DNA of 64,000 nucleotides from CAZCPB01 sp044223975 (GTDB lineage: Bacteria > Planctomycetota > Phycisphaerae > Phycisphaerales > UBA1924), in the NCBI GenBank assembly GCA_044223975.1, contig JBGALI010000005.1, positions 154,443-218,442 on the forward strand, given 5' to 3'. The notes beneath the pieces are model-generated. The model saw only the letters and a program-made list of their open reading frames with translations. It did no database searches and was not told the DNA's origin. The translations under genes were made by a program, and so were the position numbers. Below, piece by piece: positions 41,843-51,145 of this stretch. Position 1 is the stretch's first letter, and each line of letters opens with the position of its first letter.

Positions 41843-44800
41843 ATGGCACGCGGAAACGAAACAAATCAGGGTTCGGCGGGTTGGGGTGACGGAGCCAAGG
41901 AGTCGGCGGCGGCCAAGTCGCCGGAGTTTTGGCAGGGGGCAAACAAGCCCAAGGCGCCCGCGAAGCCGCCCATGAAGCGATGGAAGAAGGTGGTGCTGTT
42001 CGGGGGCGGCGGGCTGCTGCTGATCGTGGTGGTGCTGGTGGCCGCGGCGCCGAGCATCGCGGGGTCGATGGCGCCGGGGATTATTTCTTCGGCGGCCTCG
42101 GAGCAGATCAAGGGGCCGGTCAACGTCTCGAACGCGAGCTTCTCGTGGACGGGGATGCAGAAGATCGGACCGATCACGATCCTGGACCCGACCAAGCCGG
42201 CCGGGAGCAACGTGGTCGCGACGGTCAGCATCGAGATCGATCGCGGGCTGATGGGCCTGGCGTCGGCGATGGGCAGCGCGCCCGATGTGGGCGAGATCAA
42301 GGTGTCGGGGAGCGCCAAGATCGTGCGCTATTCCGACGGGACGACGAACCTGGACCGCGCGCTCGAGCCGGTGCACCCGGCGCCCAAGGACAAGCCCGCC
42401 GGGGGCGGAGGATCGAAGGAGCCGGCGCGCCTGGCGCGGGGCACGAAGGCGTCGGTGCTGATCGACGCGATTGATGTGTCGTACACCGACGAGACCTCGC
42501 CGCAGTCGGGCGCGGCGATCAAGGGGCTCAAGGGCGAGGCGACGATCGGGCCCGACGGCGCGGGGACTTCGGCGCGGGTAAAGCTGGCGGGTAAGGCCTC
42601 GGGCGGCGCGGCAGGGGCCGAAGGGACGATCAAGGTCGACATCAAGGCCGAGCAGATCGCCGATGGCGACGGTGTAGTGCGCCCGGAGAAGGCCAAGCTG
42701 GACGCGACGATCGACGTCGGGCAGCTGCCGACGCAGCTCGTGGACTCCTTGGCGGGGATGGGCGGGAAGCTGGTGGCGGGGCTGGGGCCGACGCTGGGTG
42801 TGAACATCGGGGCCAAGGGCACGATGAAGAGCGCGCAGGCGACGATCAAGGTGGTGAGCGACGGCGCAACGGTGGACGGCGAGCTGGCGATGGCCGACTC
42901 GGTGCTGACGACGAGCGCGCCGATCGTGGCCAAGGTCACTGGCGCGGCGGTGAAGGGCCTGTCGGATATCGACGCGTCGCTGGCCAAGTCGGGGTCGACG
43001 AAGCTGATCAAGGCGCCGGACGTGACGGTCACGGTGGACAAGGTGCGGGTGAAGCTGCCGGCATCGGGCGCGAAGTTCGACCTGGCGGGGACTGCCGCGA
43101 GCGTTTCGCTGAAGACGACGGAGATGGGCGGGACGATCAAGCTGCAGGAGTCGGGCGCACCGAGCGAGTTCAAGGTGTCGCCGATCGAGGCGACGCTGGC
43201 GACCGAGGACCTGGCGGGCGCGGTGAAGCTCGCGGCTTCGGGGAACGCGACGATCGGCGGTCAGCCGGCGGGAACGCTGAGCGCGGACGTGGCGGCGAGC
43301 AATCTGCTGGGCAAGGGCGGGGGGGGCGGGACGCCGTCGGTGCAGGGGACGGTGAAGCTCAAGGGCGTGGCGACGCCGATCGCGCAGCCGTTTGTTGCCG
43401 CGGCGGGGCTGGACCTGGCGCGCGACATCGGGCCGACGCTTGATGCGGAGGTGAAGATCGCAACGGCATCGAGCGGCGTCGGGGCCGGGAGCGTGCCGCC
43501 GGTGACGGCGGACCTGTTGATCGCAAGCGCGAAGCTGAACGCCAAGGGCGGGTTTGAACTGAAGGACTCGGCGCTCCGGAGCGCGGGCGGGCCGTTCACG
43601 CTCAGCGCGGACTCGGTGGGCGGGCTGGTGGCGCGGTTCATCGATCCCAAGGCCGGGTACACCGTGGCGCCGGGGGGCAAGCTGACGGTGGCGGTGTCGG
43701 ATGTGAACGTGCCGTTCAAGGACGGCGACCTGGGCAAAGCGCAGCTCGACAAGGCGGGGATGAAGGCGCAGCTGGGCGTTCAGGGGATGTCGGTCACTCC
43801 GTCCCGCGCCGGCGCGGCAGGCAATCTGGAAGTGTCCACGTTCGCGCTGGGGATCGTCGCGGCGCCCGGGGCGGCGCCCAAGATCGACCTGAACGGCGCG
43901 ATGGCGTACGCGAGCAAGCCGTTCACGCTGGCGGGCGCGATGGAAGTGCCGGGGCTGTACTCGTTCAAGGCCGACGGTACGCCGATGGTCACGCCGGTCG
44001 GAGCGCGGCCCAACGGCACGATCGAACTGAAGAACGTGCCGACGGGTGTGGCGAGTTTGTTTGCGATGGCGGAGGGCGAGGGAGCGGGGCGGTTCGCGAT
44101 GCTTGAGAACGCGCGCGTGAGTGAACGAATGGAGGATGGCTCGGTAGTGGTGGCGTACGGAATAGAAGAAGTAGATGGGGTAGAGGCAGGTGGGACACCT
44201 GCCCCACTAGCTCAGGTAGTTGGATGGGAAGCACGCCGAGCTTCCGGCCCGTTTGCTGCGGAGACGTTGCGCTCTGAGCAGGCCGAGAAGCGGTTGCCGC
44301 CGCCGCCGGCGCAGTCGCCTGCCGCGACTCCTGCTTCACCGGCCAAGCCGCCCGCGCCCACGCCGGAGACCCCGAGCGGTCCTTCGCTCGACATGGGGCG
44401 ATTCCTGAGCGATGCGATCGGGCCGACGGTGGATGTGAAGCTGGTGTCGGGCGCGGCCAAGGGCGCCGAGGGTGTGGACCTTGGGCTGTCGGTCAAGGCC
44501 GAGCGGCTGGTGGCCGAGGTGCAGACGGGCCTGTCGGACAAGGCGGTGGACATCAAGCGCGTCGGGGTTGATGCGACGGTGGCGCCGAGCGCGCTGGACA
44601 CGGTGCTGGCGACGTACGCGCCGAATCTCACGCCGCGGCCGCAACTGGCGGGGACTTCGAAGCTGACGGTGGGCGTTGAGCCGGTGAGCATCCCGGTCGG
44701 TCGCGACAAGGACGGCGCCTCGCGTTTGGACCTGGGGCGGGCGGGGATCGCAACGGTCAAGGTTTCCCTGCCGCAGCAGACGCTGCTGCAGAAGATGGTG

Positions 44801-46651
44801 CTGAAGAACGCGGACGGCACGACGACGGACCTGGGCCAGCTCGGAGTTGAAGGTCTGGACCTTGTGGCCAAGGTGCCGCTGGCGCTGGCGGACCCCAAGA
44901 GCGCGGGAGCGCAGCGGTTTGATGTGACGCTGTCGGGCCGGGCGCTCGACGGGCCGGGCTCGGCGATGCTGAAGATCGCGGGGACGGCGTCGGGCGAAGT
45001 GGCGTCGGGCGCGGTGCGGACGGCGGACGCGAGCTTCAAGGTGACGGATGTGCGCGTGGCGTCGATCGACCGGCTGGCGGGCAAGCCGGGGCTGGTGTCG
45101 GGGGCGATCGGCGATTCGGCGGCGGTGAACCTGGACGCGAAGGTGCGGCCGGCGACCGGAGGAACGGGGACGACGACGGACCTTGAGCTCGCGTTGCAGG
45201 CCCCGCGCGTGAAGATGACCGAGCCGCTGCGGGTGTCGAAGCTGCCCGACCGCGTGCGGAGCGACCGGCCGGTGCAGATCGCGTGGCAGGTCGAGCCGGC
45301 GTGGGCGGATCAGGTGCTGTTCGCGCCGGCGCCGGGGCAGGCCGAGACCAAGGAAGGAAGGCCGAAGCTCAAGGGCCCGGTGAACGTGACGGTGAACATC
45401 TCGAAGTTTGCGATCTCGTCGGGCGAGGGACGCGGGCCGCTGGTGGCATCGATCTTTGAGCTGGGCGCGGCGACGGCGCTGAGCGCCACCGAACTTGCGA
45501 TGCCCGACGGGTCGACGATCAAGCTCGCGGGCACGAAGGTGAACGTGCAGTCGGCGCCGGGCGGGGCGATTGCGGGAGGGGCGGGGGACAAGGCGGGCGC
45601 GCAGAGCGCGGGGCTGGCGTTCGACCTGAAGGTGGACGAGATCGCGGTGACGCAGCCCAGCGGCAACCCGCCGCCGGCCAAGAGCGTGTCGCTCACGGGG
45701 ACCGTCGCGGGGCTCTCGGACGCGACGGGCAACGTGTCGTCGAAGACCGCGACCGTGTCGGCCAACGGCGACCTGCCGGCGATCCCGACGGCGCTGATCG
45801 ACATGCTGGCGCGCCAGAACGGGCTGCTGGTGGATGCGCTGGGGCCGATGACCTCGGCGCAGATCCGCGCGGACCACTTCGGCGCCTCGGGCGGCACGCT
45901 CGACCTGGTGGCCAAGAGCGACCGGGCGAGCGCCAGCGTGCGCGGCTCGGTGGGCGAGGGCGTGTTCGTGACCAGCGAGCCGATCAAGGCTTCACTGACG
46001 GAAATCACGGCGGCCCTGGCCAAGCGGTTCATCAAGGGCATGCCGCTGGTGGGTACGGTCGAGAAGAAGCCCACCGACGAGCCGGCGATGATCACCGCGA
46101 GCTCGATGCGGGTGCCGATGGACAACGACCTCAGGAAGCTCGACGGCGAGGTACTGATCGACCCGGGCGTGGCGCGGTTCACGTCGGGAGAGACGTTCGG
46201 GAAGATCCTGAAGGCGATCAACCAGAAGACCGAGGCCAACATCGGGCAGCGGATCGACCCGCTGAGCGTGCACATCAAGCAGGGCGTGGCGACGTACGAC
46301 AAGTGGACGGTGCCGATCGGCCAGAACAAGCTCAACACGCAGGGCACCGTGGACCTGGTGAACGAGACGCTGGACGTGATCACCTACGTGCCGCTGGGGG
46401 CGCTGACGGAGGACGTCGCCGGGCTGTTCAAGGCGCAGGCCAAGCTCAAGCAGGCGCTGGGCGGGACGGGGCTGGATGAGAACCTGATGGTTCCCTTCCG
46501 CTCACGCGGCTCGTTCGGAAAGGTGAAGACCGAGCCCGACATGGAGCTGTTCGTCAAGGAATCGCTCAAGAGCGTCAAGCCCGAGGACCTGATCAAGAAG
46601 GGGATCGGCGACCTGCTGAAGCCCAAGCCCAAGCCGGAGGGGCCGAAGTAG
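41843..46651 (+). CDS. Giant AsmA-like membrane-anchored protein
   Basis: A 1602-residue protein. A basic N-terminus and one membrane helix (VVLFGGGGLLLIVVVLVAAA, about 50-70) are followed by a very long beta-rich region built of repeating amphipathic strands with many Lys, Ala and Val. It is typical of the AsmA/TamB/YhdP group thought to bridge inner and outer membranes. The C-terminal part (LSVHIKQGVATYDKWTVPI, TQGTVDLVNETLDVITYVPL) resembles the AsmA C-terminal domain, and a helical tail ends in KPKPKPEGPK. A Pro/Ala-rich segment near residues 800-860 separates two halves and contains a translated DNA hairpin (GGTPAP at about 44190). Family assignment is by pattern and moderately sure. Confidence 0.7.
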   Translation: MARGNETNQGSAGWGDGAKESAAAKSPEFWQGANKPKAPAKPPMKRWKKVVLFGGGGLLLIVVVLVAAAPSIAGSMAPGIISSAASEQIKGPVNVSNASFSWTGMQKIGPITILDPTKPAGSNVVATVSIEIDRGLMGLASAMGSAPDVGEIKVSGSAKIVRYSDGTTNLDRALEPVHPAPKDKPAGGGGSKEPARLARGTKASVLIDAIDVSYTDETSPQSGAAIKGLKGEATIGPDGAGTSARVKLAGKASGGAAGAEGTIKVDIKAEQIADGDGVVRPEKAKLDATIDVGQLPTQLVDSLAGMGGKLVAGLGPTLGVNIGAKGTMKSAQATIKVVSDGATVDGELAMADSVLTTSAPIVAKVTGAAVKGLSDIDASLAKSGSTKLIKAPDVTVTVDKVRVKLPASGAKFDLAGTAASVSLKTTEMGGTIKLQESGAPSEFKVSPIEATLATEDLAGAVKLAASGNATIGGQPAGTLSADVAASNLLGKGGGGGTPSVQGTVKLKGVATPIAQPFVAAAGLDLARDIGPTLDAEVKIATASSGVGAGSVPPVTADLLIASAKLNAKGGFELKDSALRSAGGPFTLSADSVGGLVARFIDPKAGYTVAPGGKLTVAVSDVNVPFKDGDLGKAQLDKAGMKAQLGVQGMSVTPSRAGAAGNLEVSTFALGIVAAPGAAPKIDLNGAMAYASKPFTLAGAMEVPGLYSFKADGTPMVTPVGARPNGTIELKNVPTGVASLFAMAEGEGAGRFAMLENARVSERMEDGSVVVAYGIEEVDGVEAGGTPAPLAQVVGWEARRASGPFAAETLRSEQAEKRLPPPPAQSPAATPASPAKPPAPTPETPSGPSLDMGRFLSDAIGPTVDVKLVSGAAKGAEGVDLGLSVKAERLVAEVQTGLSDKAVDIKRVGVDATVAPSALDTVLATYAPNLTPRPQLAGTSKLTVGVEPVSIPVGRDKDGASRLDLGRAGIATVKVSLPQQTLLQKMVLKNADGTTTDLGQLGVEGLDLVAKVPLALADPKSAGAQRFDVTLSGRALDGPGSAMLKIAGTASGEVASGAVRTADASFKVTDVRVASIDRLAGKPGLVSGAIGDSAAVNLDAKVRPATGGTGTTTDLELALQAPRVKMTEPLRVSKLPDRVRSDRPVQIAWQVEPAWADQVLFAPAPGQAETKEGRPKLKGPVNVTVNISKFAISSGEGRGPLVASIFELGAATALSATELAMPDGSTIKLAGTKVNVQSAPGGAIAGGAGDKAGAQSAGLAFDLKVDEIAVTQPSGNPPPAKSVSLTGTVAGLSDATGNVSSKTATVSANGDLPAIPTALIDMLARQNGLLVDALGPMTSAQIRADHFGASGGTLDLVAKSDRASASVRGSVGEGVFVTSEPIKASLTEITAALAKRFIKGMPLVGTVEKKPTDEPAMITASSMRVPMDNDLRKLDGEVLIDPGVARFTSGETFGKILKAINQKTEANIGQRIDPLSVHIKQGVATYDKWTVPIGQNKLNTQGTVDLVNETLDVITYVPLGALTEDVAGLFKAQAKLKQALGGTGLDENLMVPFRSRGSFGKVKTEPDMELFVKESLKSVKPEDLIKKGIGDLLKPKPKPEGPK

Positions 46652-46766
46652 GAGGGGAGTGGGGAATGGGCAGTGGGGAGTGGGGAAGAGGAGACTGGTA
46701 ACTGATCACGGGCGATCATTGCCCATTGCCCATTGCCCACTGCCCTCCTCCCATACACTCCCGCCC
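46652..46766. repeat. Inverted minisatellite between the AsmA-like gene and the ABC permease
   Basis: The left arm (46652-46690) repeats GGGGAGTGGGGAATGGGCAG-like units; the right arm (46719-46753) repeats CATTGCCCATTGCCCATTG and CCCTCCTCCC. The arms are imperfect complements. The right arm ends 13 bases before the permease ATG. Confidence 0.65.
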
Positions 46767-48506
46767 ATGCGCGGAGCGACCGTCGCCAAGTTGACCCGGT
46801 ATGCGTGGCATTACGCCATGCTCGCGGTGCTCATCGCGCTGCTGGCGGTGTTCCTGCTGTACCCGATCCTGCTGACGGTGCGCGGCGGGGTGGCGTCGGA
46901 CATCGTGCGCGGCACGGGGTGGACGACCGATCACCTGGCGCGGGTGTTCAAGGACCCGGTGCTGCGCGAGGGGCTGTGGAACTCACTGAAACTCGCGGCG
47001 TGCACGACGACGGGGACGATCCTGATCGCCCTGCCTCTGGCGGTGCTCGCGGCGGGGTACCGGTTCCCGGGGAAGGGCGCGTTCAACGCCCTGGTGCTGG
47101 TGCCGATGATCCTGCCGCCGTTCGTGGGGGCGATCGGGGTGCGGGCGATCCTGGGAAAAATGGGGGCGCTCAACGCGCTCCTGGGCACGCACACGGACGT
47201 CCTGGGCACGGCAAAGTTCTGGGGGGTGGTCGGGCTGCAATCGCTCTCGCTCTACCCGATTATTTTTCTGAACGCGACGGCCGCACTGGCGAACCTGGAC
47301 CCGGCGCTCGACGAGGTGGCGGAGAACCTGGGTGCGGGGTGGTGGAGGCGATTCACGCGGATCACCTTGCCGCTGGTGCGGCCGGGGATCTTCGCGGGCG
47401 CGACGATCGTGTTCATCTGGAGCTTCACCGAGCTGGGCACGCCCCTGATGCTCGACTACTACCGCGTGACGCCGGTGCAGATCTTCTACGGGCTCAAGGA
47501 GGTCGAGGCGTCGGCGACGCCATACGCGCTCACGATCGTGATGCTCACGAGCGCGATCGGGACGTACGTGCTGGGGCGGCTGGTCTTCGGCGGCAAGGCG
47601 TACGCGATGTACTCCAAGGCCTCGCGGGCCGGGGGCGAGAAGGACCTGCTCGGATGGAAGGGGAAAGTGGCGACGGCGGCGTTCGCGCTGGTTTCGCTCG
47701 TGGCCGTCCTGCCGCACGTGGGCGTGATCCTGTTCAGCGTGACGGCGCCGGGGCAGTGGTATCAGACGGTGCTGCCCACCTCGTTCACGGGGGCGCACTA
47801 CAAGGAAGCGATGACCGCCGCGGACTCGTTCGGGGCGATCGTGAACAGCCTGCGCCTGGCGAGCATCGCGATGCTGCTCGACGTGGTGCTGGGCGTGTTG
47901 ATCGGGTACGTGCTGGTGCGGACGACGGTGCGCGGGCGGGGGTTGCTGGACGCTCTGTGCATGCTGCCGCTGGCCGTGCCGGGGCTGGTGATGGCGTTCG
48001 GGTTTGTCGCGATGAGCATGAACTGGCCGTTCTCGAAGGGGAGCGTGCTGGAGGGGTGGGCGTCGGTGATCGGCGCGGACCCCAACCCGATGCCGCTGCT
48101 GGTCGCGGCGTATTCGGTGAGAAGGCTGCCGTACATCGTGCGTTCGACGGTGGCGGGGCTGGAGCAGACGTCGGGAGAGCTCGAGGAGGCGGCGGTGAAT
48201 CTGGGCGCCTCGCGGTTCACGGCGGTGCGGCGGGTGATCGTGCCGCTGATTGCCGCGAACCTCATCGCGGGCGGGTTGCTCGTGTTCAGCTTCTCGATGC
48301 TGGAGGTGAGCGACTCGATCATTCTGGCGCAGCAGAGCAAGGACTACCCGATTACCAAGGCGATCCTGGCGTTCACCGAGCGGCTGGGGGACGGGCAGTA
48401 CATCGCCAGTGCGCTGGGGGTGTGGGGGATGGCGCTGTTGGCGGTGACGCTGGTGGGGGCGTCGGGGCTGCTCGGGAAGAAGCTGGGGTCGATATTCAGG
48501 GTGTAA
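46767..48506 (+). CDS. Fused ABC transporter permease (FbpB/iron(III) or 2-AEP type)
   Basis: A 579-residue inner membrane protein with two BPD_transp_1 domains in one chain, about 12 helices. Each half has an EAA loop for the ATPase: EVAENLGAGWWRRFTRITLP in the first and EEAAVNLGASRFTAVRRVIV in the second. Such fused permeases serve ferric iron, thiamine, phosphonate or related uptake. No ATPase or binding protein gene is adjacent, so the substrate is not known and it may be an orphan permease. The ATG at 46767 follows CCCGCCC with no clear ribosome-binding site. Confidence 0.85.
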   Translation: MRGATVAKLTRYAWHYAMLAVLIALLAVFLLYPILLTVRGGVASDIVRGTGWTTDHLARVFKDPVLREGLWNSLKLAACTTTGTILIALPLAVLAAGYRFPGKGAFNALVLVPMILPPFVGAIGVRAILGKMGALNALLGTHTDVLGTAKFWGVVGLQSLSLYPIIFLNATAALANLDPALDEVAENLGAGWWRRFTRITLPLVRPGIFAGATIVFIWSFTELGTPLMLDYYRVTPVQIFYGLKEVEASATPYALTIVMLTSAIGTYVLGRLVFGGKAYAMYSKASRAGGEKDLLGWKGKVATAAFALVSLVAVLPHVGVILFSVTAPGQWYQTVLPTSFTGAHYKEAMTAADSFGAIVNSLRLASIAMLLDVVLGVLIGYVLVRTTVRGRGLLDALCMLPLAVPGLVMAFGFVAMSMNWPFSKGSVLEGWASVIGADPNPMPLLVAAYSVRRLPYIVRSTVAGLEQTSGELEEAAVNLGASRFTAVRRVIVPLIAANLIAGGLLVFSFSMLEVSDSIILAQQSKDYPITKAILAFTERLGDGQYIASALGVWGMALLAVTLVGASGLLGKKLGSIFRV

Positions 48507-48535
48507 ATGCCCCGCGGGCGCAGGCCGGCCCAGTT

Positions 48536-48700
48536 GGCGAACCCGTAGCGTAAGCGCCGGGCCGCGGTTGGGCACAACCATCAACGACGGTTGGAACCGA
48601 GCCCGCTGCCCTGCCGCGGCGGTTGGAGGCCGGTGCCGGGATGGACCCGCAACGCGCTTCCGACACAATCGCGACCCGGTGCTTACGCTACGGGTTCGCC
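48536..48700. repeat. Inverted REP pair upstream of the RAYT gene (REP1, REP2)
   Basis: REP1 (48536-48572) is GGCGAACCCGTAGCGTAAGC followed by GCCGGGCCGCGGTTGGG. REP2 (48675-48700) is its inverted form, CCCGGTGCTTACGCTACGGG then TTCGCC. REP2 ends exactly at the base before the RAYT ATG. Confidence 0.88.
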
Positions 48701-49192
48701 ATGCCCACCTACTTCATCAGCTTCCGTAGCTACGGCACGTGGCTGCACGGATCGCAGGAGGGTTGTGTAGACGACGGCCACAACAAGCCCGGTGAGGAGT
48801 TTCTTCCACCGAATCCGATGCGGCACGATTACGCACACTCGCTACTCAAGCATGAACCGGTGATGTTGAACGACGAACGGCGTTGGGTTGTGCGCCGGAC
48901 GATCGAAGAAGTGTGCGCGCACCGCGGCTGGACTCTGCTGGCAATCAACGTGCGGACCACGCATGTTCACACGGTGGTGCGAGCCGAGCACGAGCCCGAG
49001 CGGGTGATAAATGATTTCAAGGCGTGGTGTACAAGGCGGATGGTGGAGCGGGGCGTCGTCGAGAAGGGGTCGCGTGTGTGGGCCACGCACGGCAGCACGC
49101 GCTGGCTGCACGGAGAGGGACTGGCCAAGGCGATTGACTACGTGCTGAATCAGCAAGGACCGGCGCTTCCAGAACGCGAACCCGGAGCGTGA
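48701..49192 (+). CDS. REP-associated tyrosine transposase (RAYT, IS200-like Y1)
   Basis: A 163-residue single-strand transposase of the Y1/HUH group. The HVH form of the HUH motif is in RTTHVHTVVRAEHEPERV; an upstream YFISFRSYGTWLHGS strand and the candidate catalytic Tyr in KAIDYVLNQQG complete the fold. It is not flanked by classic IS ends but by inverted REP pairs on both sides, with the start codon touching REP2 and the stop codon inside REP3. RAYTs are thought to bind and move REP sequences. No partner tnpB is present. Confidence 0.9.
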   Translation: MPTYFISFRSYGTWLHGSQEGCVDDGHNKPGEEFLPPNPMRHDYAHSLLKHEPVMLNDERRWVVRRTIEEVCAHRGWTLLAINVRTTHVHTVVRAEHEPERVINDFKAWCTRRMVERGVVEKGSRVWATHGSTRWLHGEGLAKAIDYVLNQQGPALPEREPGA

Positions 49193-49309
49193 GCGACGGG
49201 CCGCGGTTGCGTGGCGTGCCAGGAACGGTCCACCCATCGTCTGGAGCATGCAAATACCGCTCTTCCATGCGGGCACAACCGCAGCCCGGCGCTGACGCTA
49301 CGGGTTCGC
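49176..49309. repeat. Inverted REP pair downstream of the RAYT gene (REP3, REP4)
   Basis: REP3 (49176-49209) GCGAACCCGGAGCGTGAGCG then ACGGGCCGCGGTTG overlaps the last codons and stop of the RAYT gene. REP4 (49276-49309) CAACCGCAGCCCGGCGCTGA then CGCTACGGGTTCGC is inverted. REP4 ends 11 bases before the purB start. Confidence 0.88.
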
Positions 49310-49320
49310 TATTGTCAGGC

Positions 49321-50925
49321 ATGCCTTCCAAGTACGACACCTATACCAGCCCCCTCGCCGAGCGCAACGCCTCGCCCGAGATGCTGCGCCTGTGGTCGGC
49401 ACGCCACAAGTTCAACACCTGGCGGCGGATCTGGCTGGCGGTGGCCGAGGCGCAGCACGAGCTGGGTTTGCCCGTGACCAAGGAGCAGGTCGAGGAATTG
49501 CGGTCGGTTGTCGAGCGAAAAAACGCCGACGGCACAGTCGGAATCACCGACGCAGAGATCCAGAACGCCGAGAAGCACGAACGCGAGCTGCGCCACGATG
49601 TGATGGCCCACGTGCACGCGCTGGGGGACTCGTGCCCGAAGGCGCGGCCGATCATTCATCTGGGGATGACGAGCCAGGATGTGGTGTGCAATGCGGACTT
49701 GATGATCGCTGATGAATCGGTTGATCTGGTCGTCGCAAAGCTGTTCGCTGCTATCAACTCTCTTGCCAATCAGGCCTCGCGCTGTGCTTCCATTCCGACC
49801 CTTGGATTCACTCATTACCAAGCTGCGCAGCCCGTAACCGTGGGTCGTCGCTTTGCTGGTTGGGCAAGCGACCTCATGTTGACTCTTGAGCGCGTCGCAC
49901 AGCACACCAATCACTTTGACGATTCAACCAGGCCTGATAGTCGTCCAATGTACGGCGCGATGCGAGGTCTTCGTGGCGCCACCGGGACGCAAGCGTCATA
50001 CATGGCTCTCTTTGAAGGGAGCAGAGACAAGGTCGATCGTTTGAGTGGAATGCTCATGGGTCGACTCTGGAAGTGGCCCGTTTCTAACGGGTCGGATCTG
50101 CAAATCGCCATTCACGAACGCGATCGTGGCCGCGCGTGGAGCATTGCGTATCTCACGGGCCAGACCTATCCCCGCGTCATCGACACCTTCATCCTCTCCG
50201 ACCTCGCCGCCACCGCCTCCGTCCTCCACAAAATCGCCACCGACATCCGCCTCCTCTGCAACCGCAAGGAACTCGACGAGCCCTTCGAATCCAAGCAGAT
50301 CGGCTCCTCGGCCATGCCCTACAAGCGCAACCCGATGCGCTGCGAGCGGATCTGCGGCCTTTCTCGCTTCGTGATGAACTTGGTCGGCAACGCCTACGAC
50401 ACGGCCGCGACGCAGTGGCTGGAGCGCACGCTCGACGATTCGTCCAACCGCCGCATGTCCCTGCCCGAGGCGTTCCTGGCGCTCGACAGTGCGCTCGACC
50501 TCATGCACAACGTGGCGTCGGGCCTCATCGTCCACGAGGCGATGGTGAAGAAGAACCTGATGGCCGAGCTGCCCTTCCTGGCCACCGAGAACATCCTGAT
50601 GGAGTGCGTCAAGCTTGGCGGCGACCGGCAGGAGTACCACGAGAAGATCCGCGTGCACGCCCAGGCCGCGGGGTGGCGGGTGAAGCACGAGGGCCTCGAC
50701 AATGACCTGCTCGAGCGTCTCAACAACGACAAGGCCTTCCACTCTGCCGCGCGGGGCGGGCCGCTGCAGGCCGAGCTCGACTGGGACCACCTGATGGACC
50801 CGATGAAGTACATCGGGCGCAGCGTGGAGCAGACCGAGCGGTTCATCAAGGAAGTGGTCGAGCCGCTGCGCGAGCAGTACGGGGAGGCGATCGCCAGGCT
50901 CGGGGATTCGGCGCCGCGGGTGTGA
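49321..50925 (+). CDS. purB: Adenylosuccinate lyase
   Basis: Catalyses two fumarate-releasing steps in purine synthesis. The 534-residue protein has the fumarase/aspartase superfamily signature GSSAMPYKRNPMRCERICGL, the IHLGMTSQDVVCNAD block and GFTHYQAAQPVTVGRR. The length is on the long side, as in eukaryote-like ADSL, with RLWKWPVSNGSDLQIAIHER as extra residues. Codons in 49690-50160 end in T or A much more often than in the flanks, which suggests a patch of different origin. REP4 ends 11 bases before the ATG. Confidence 0.95.
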   Translation: MPSKYDTYTSPLAERNASPEMLRLWSARHKFNTWRRIWLAVAEAQHELGLPVTKEQVEELRSVVERKNADGTVGITDAEIQNAEKHERELRHDVMAHVHALGDSCPKARPIIHLGMTSQDVVCNADLMIADESVDLVVAKLFAAINSLANQASRCASIPTLGFTHYQAAQPVTVGRRFAGWASDLMLTLERVAQHTNHFDDSTRPDSRPMYGAMRGLRGATGTQASYMALFEGSRDKVDRLSGMLMGRLWKWPVSNGSDLQIAIHERDRGRAWSIAYLTGQTYPRVIDTFILSDLAATASVLHKIATDIRLLCNRKELDEPFESKQIGSSAMPYKRNPMRCERICGLSRFVMNLVGNAYDTAATQWLERTLDDSSNRRMSLPEAFLALDSALDLMHNVASGLIVHEAMVKKNLMAELPFLATENILMECVKLGGDRQEYHEKIRVHAQAAGWRVKHEGLDNDLLERLNNDKAFHSAARGGPLQAELDWDHLMDPMKYIGRSVEQTERFIKEVVEPLREQYGEAIARLGDSAPRV

Positions 50926-51145
50926 GGCGAATGCTCCCAGAATCTGGCGCTACGCAGCGTGTTCGCGACGAGCCCGGAACGAAGCGCCGGTACGCGTGGG
51001 CGCCCGCTTCCAATTCCCCGGACGGCTCAGTGCGATCGCGGCTCGTGCGTGAGCGCCCGACGCGAAGATCTCGGCGCGTTTGCGTGAGAAGCAGTGCGCA
51101 CCGTTGATGCATCGAGCGATCCGGTGCGTTCGCTCGGTTCACGCA

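Noticed and set aside
46767..48506. The fused permease as part of a full ABC uptake operon
   Set aside because: No ATP-binding protein or substrate-binding protein gene lies within several kilobases on either side.
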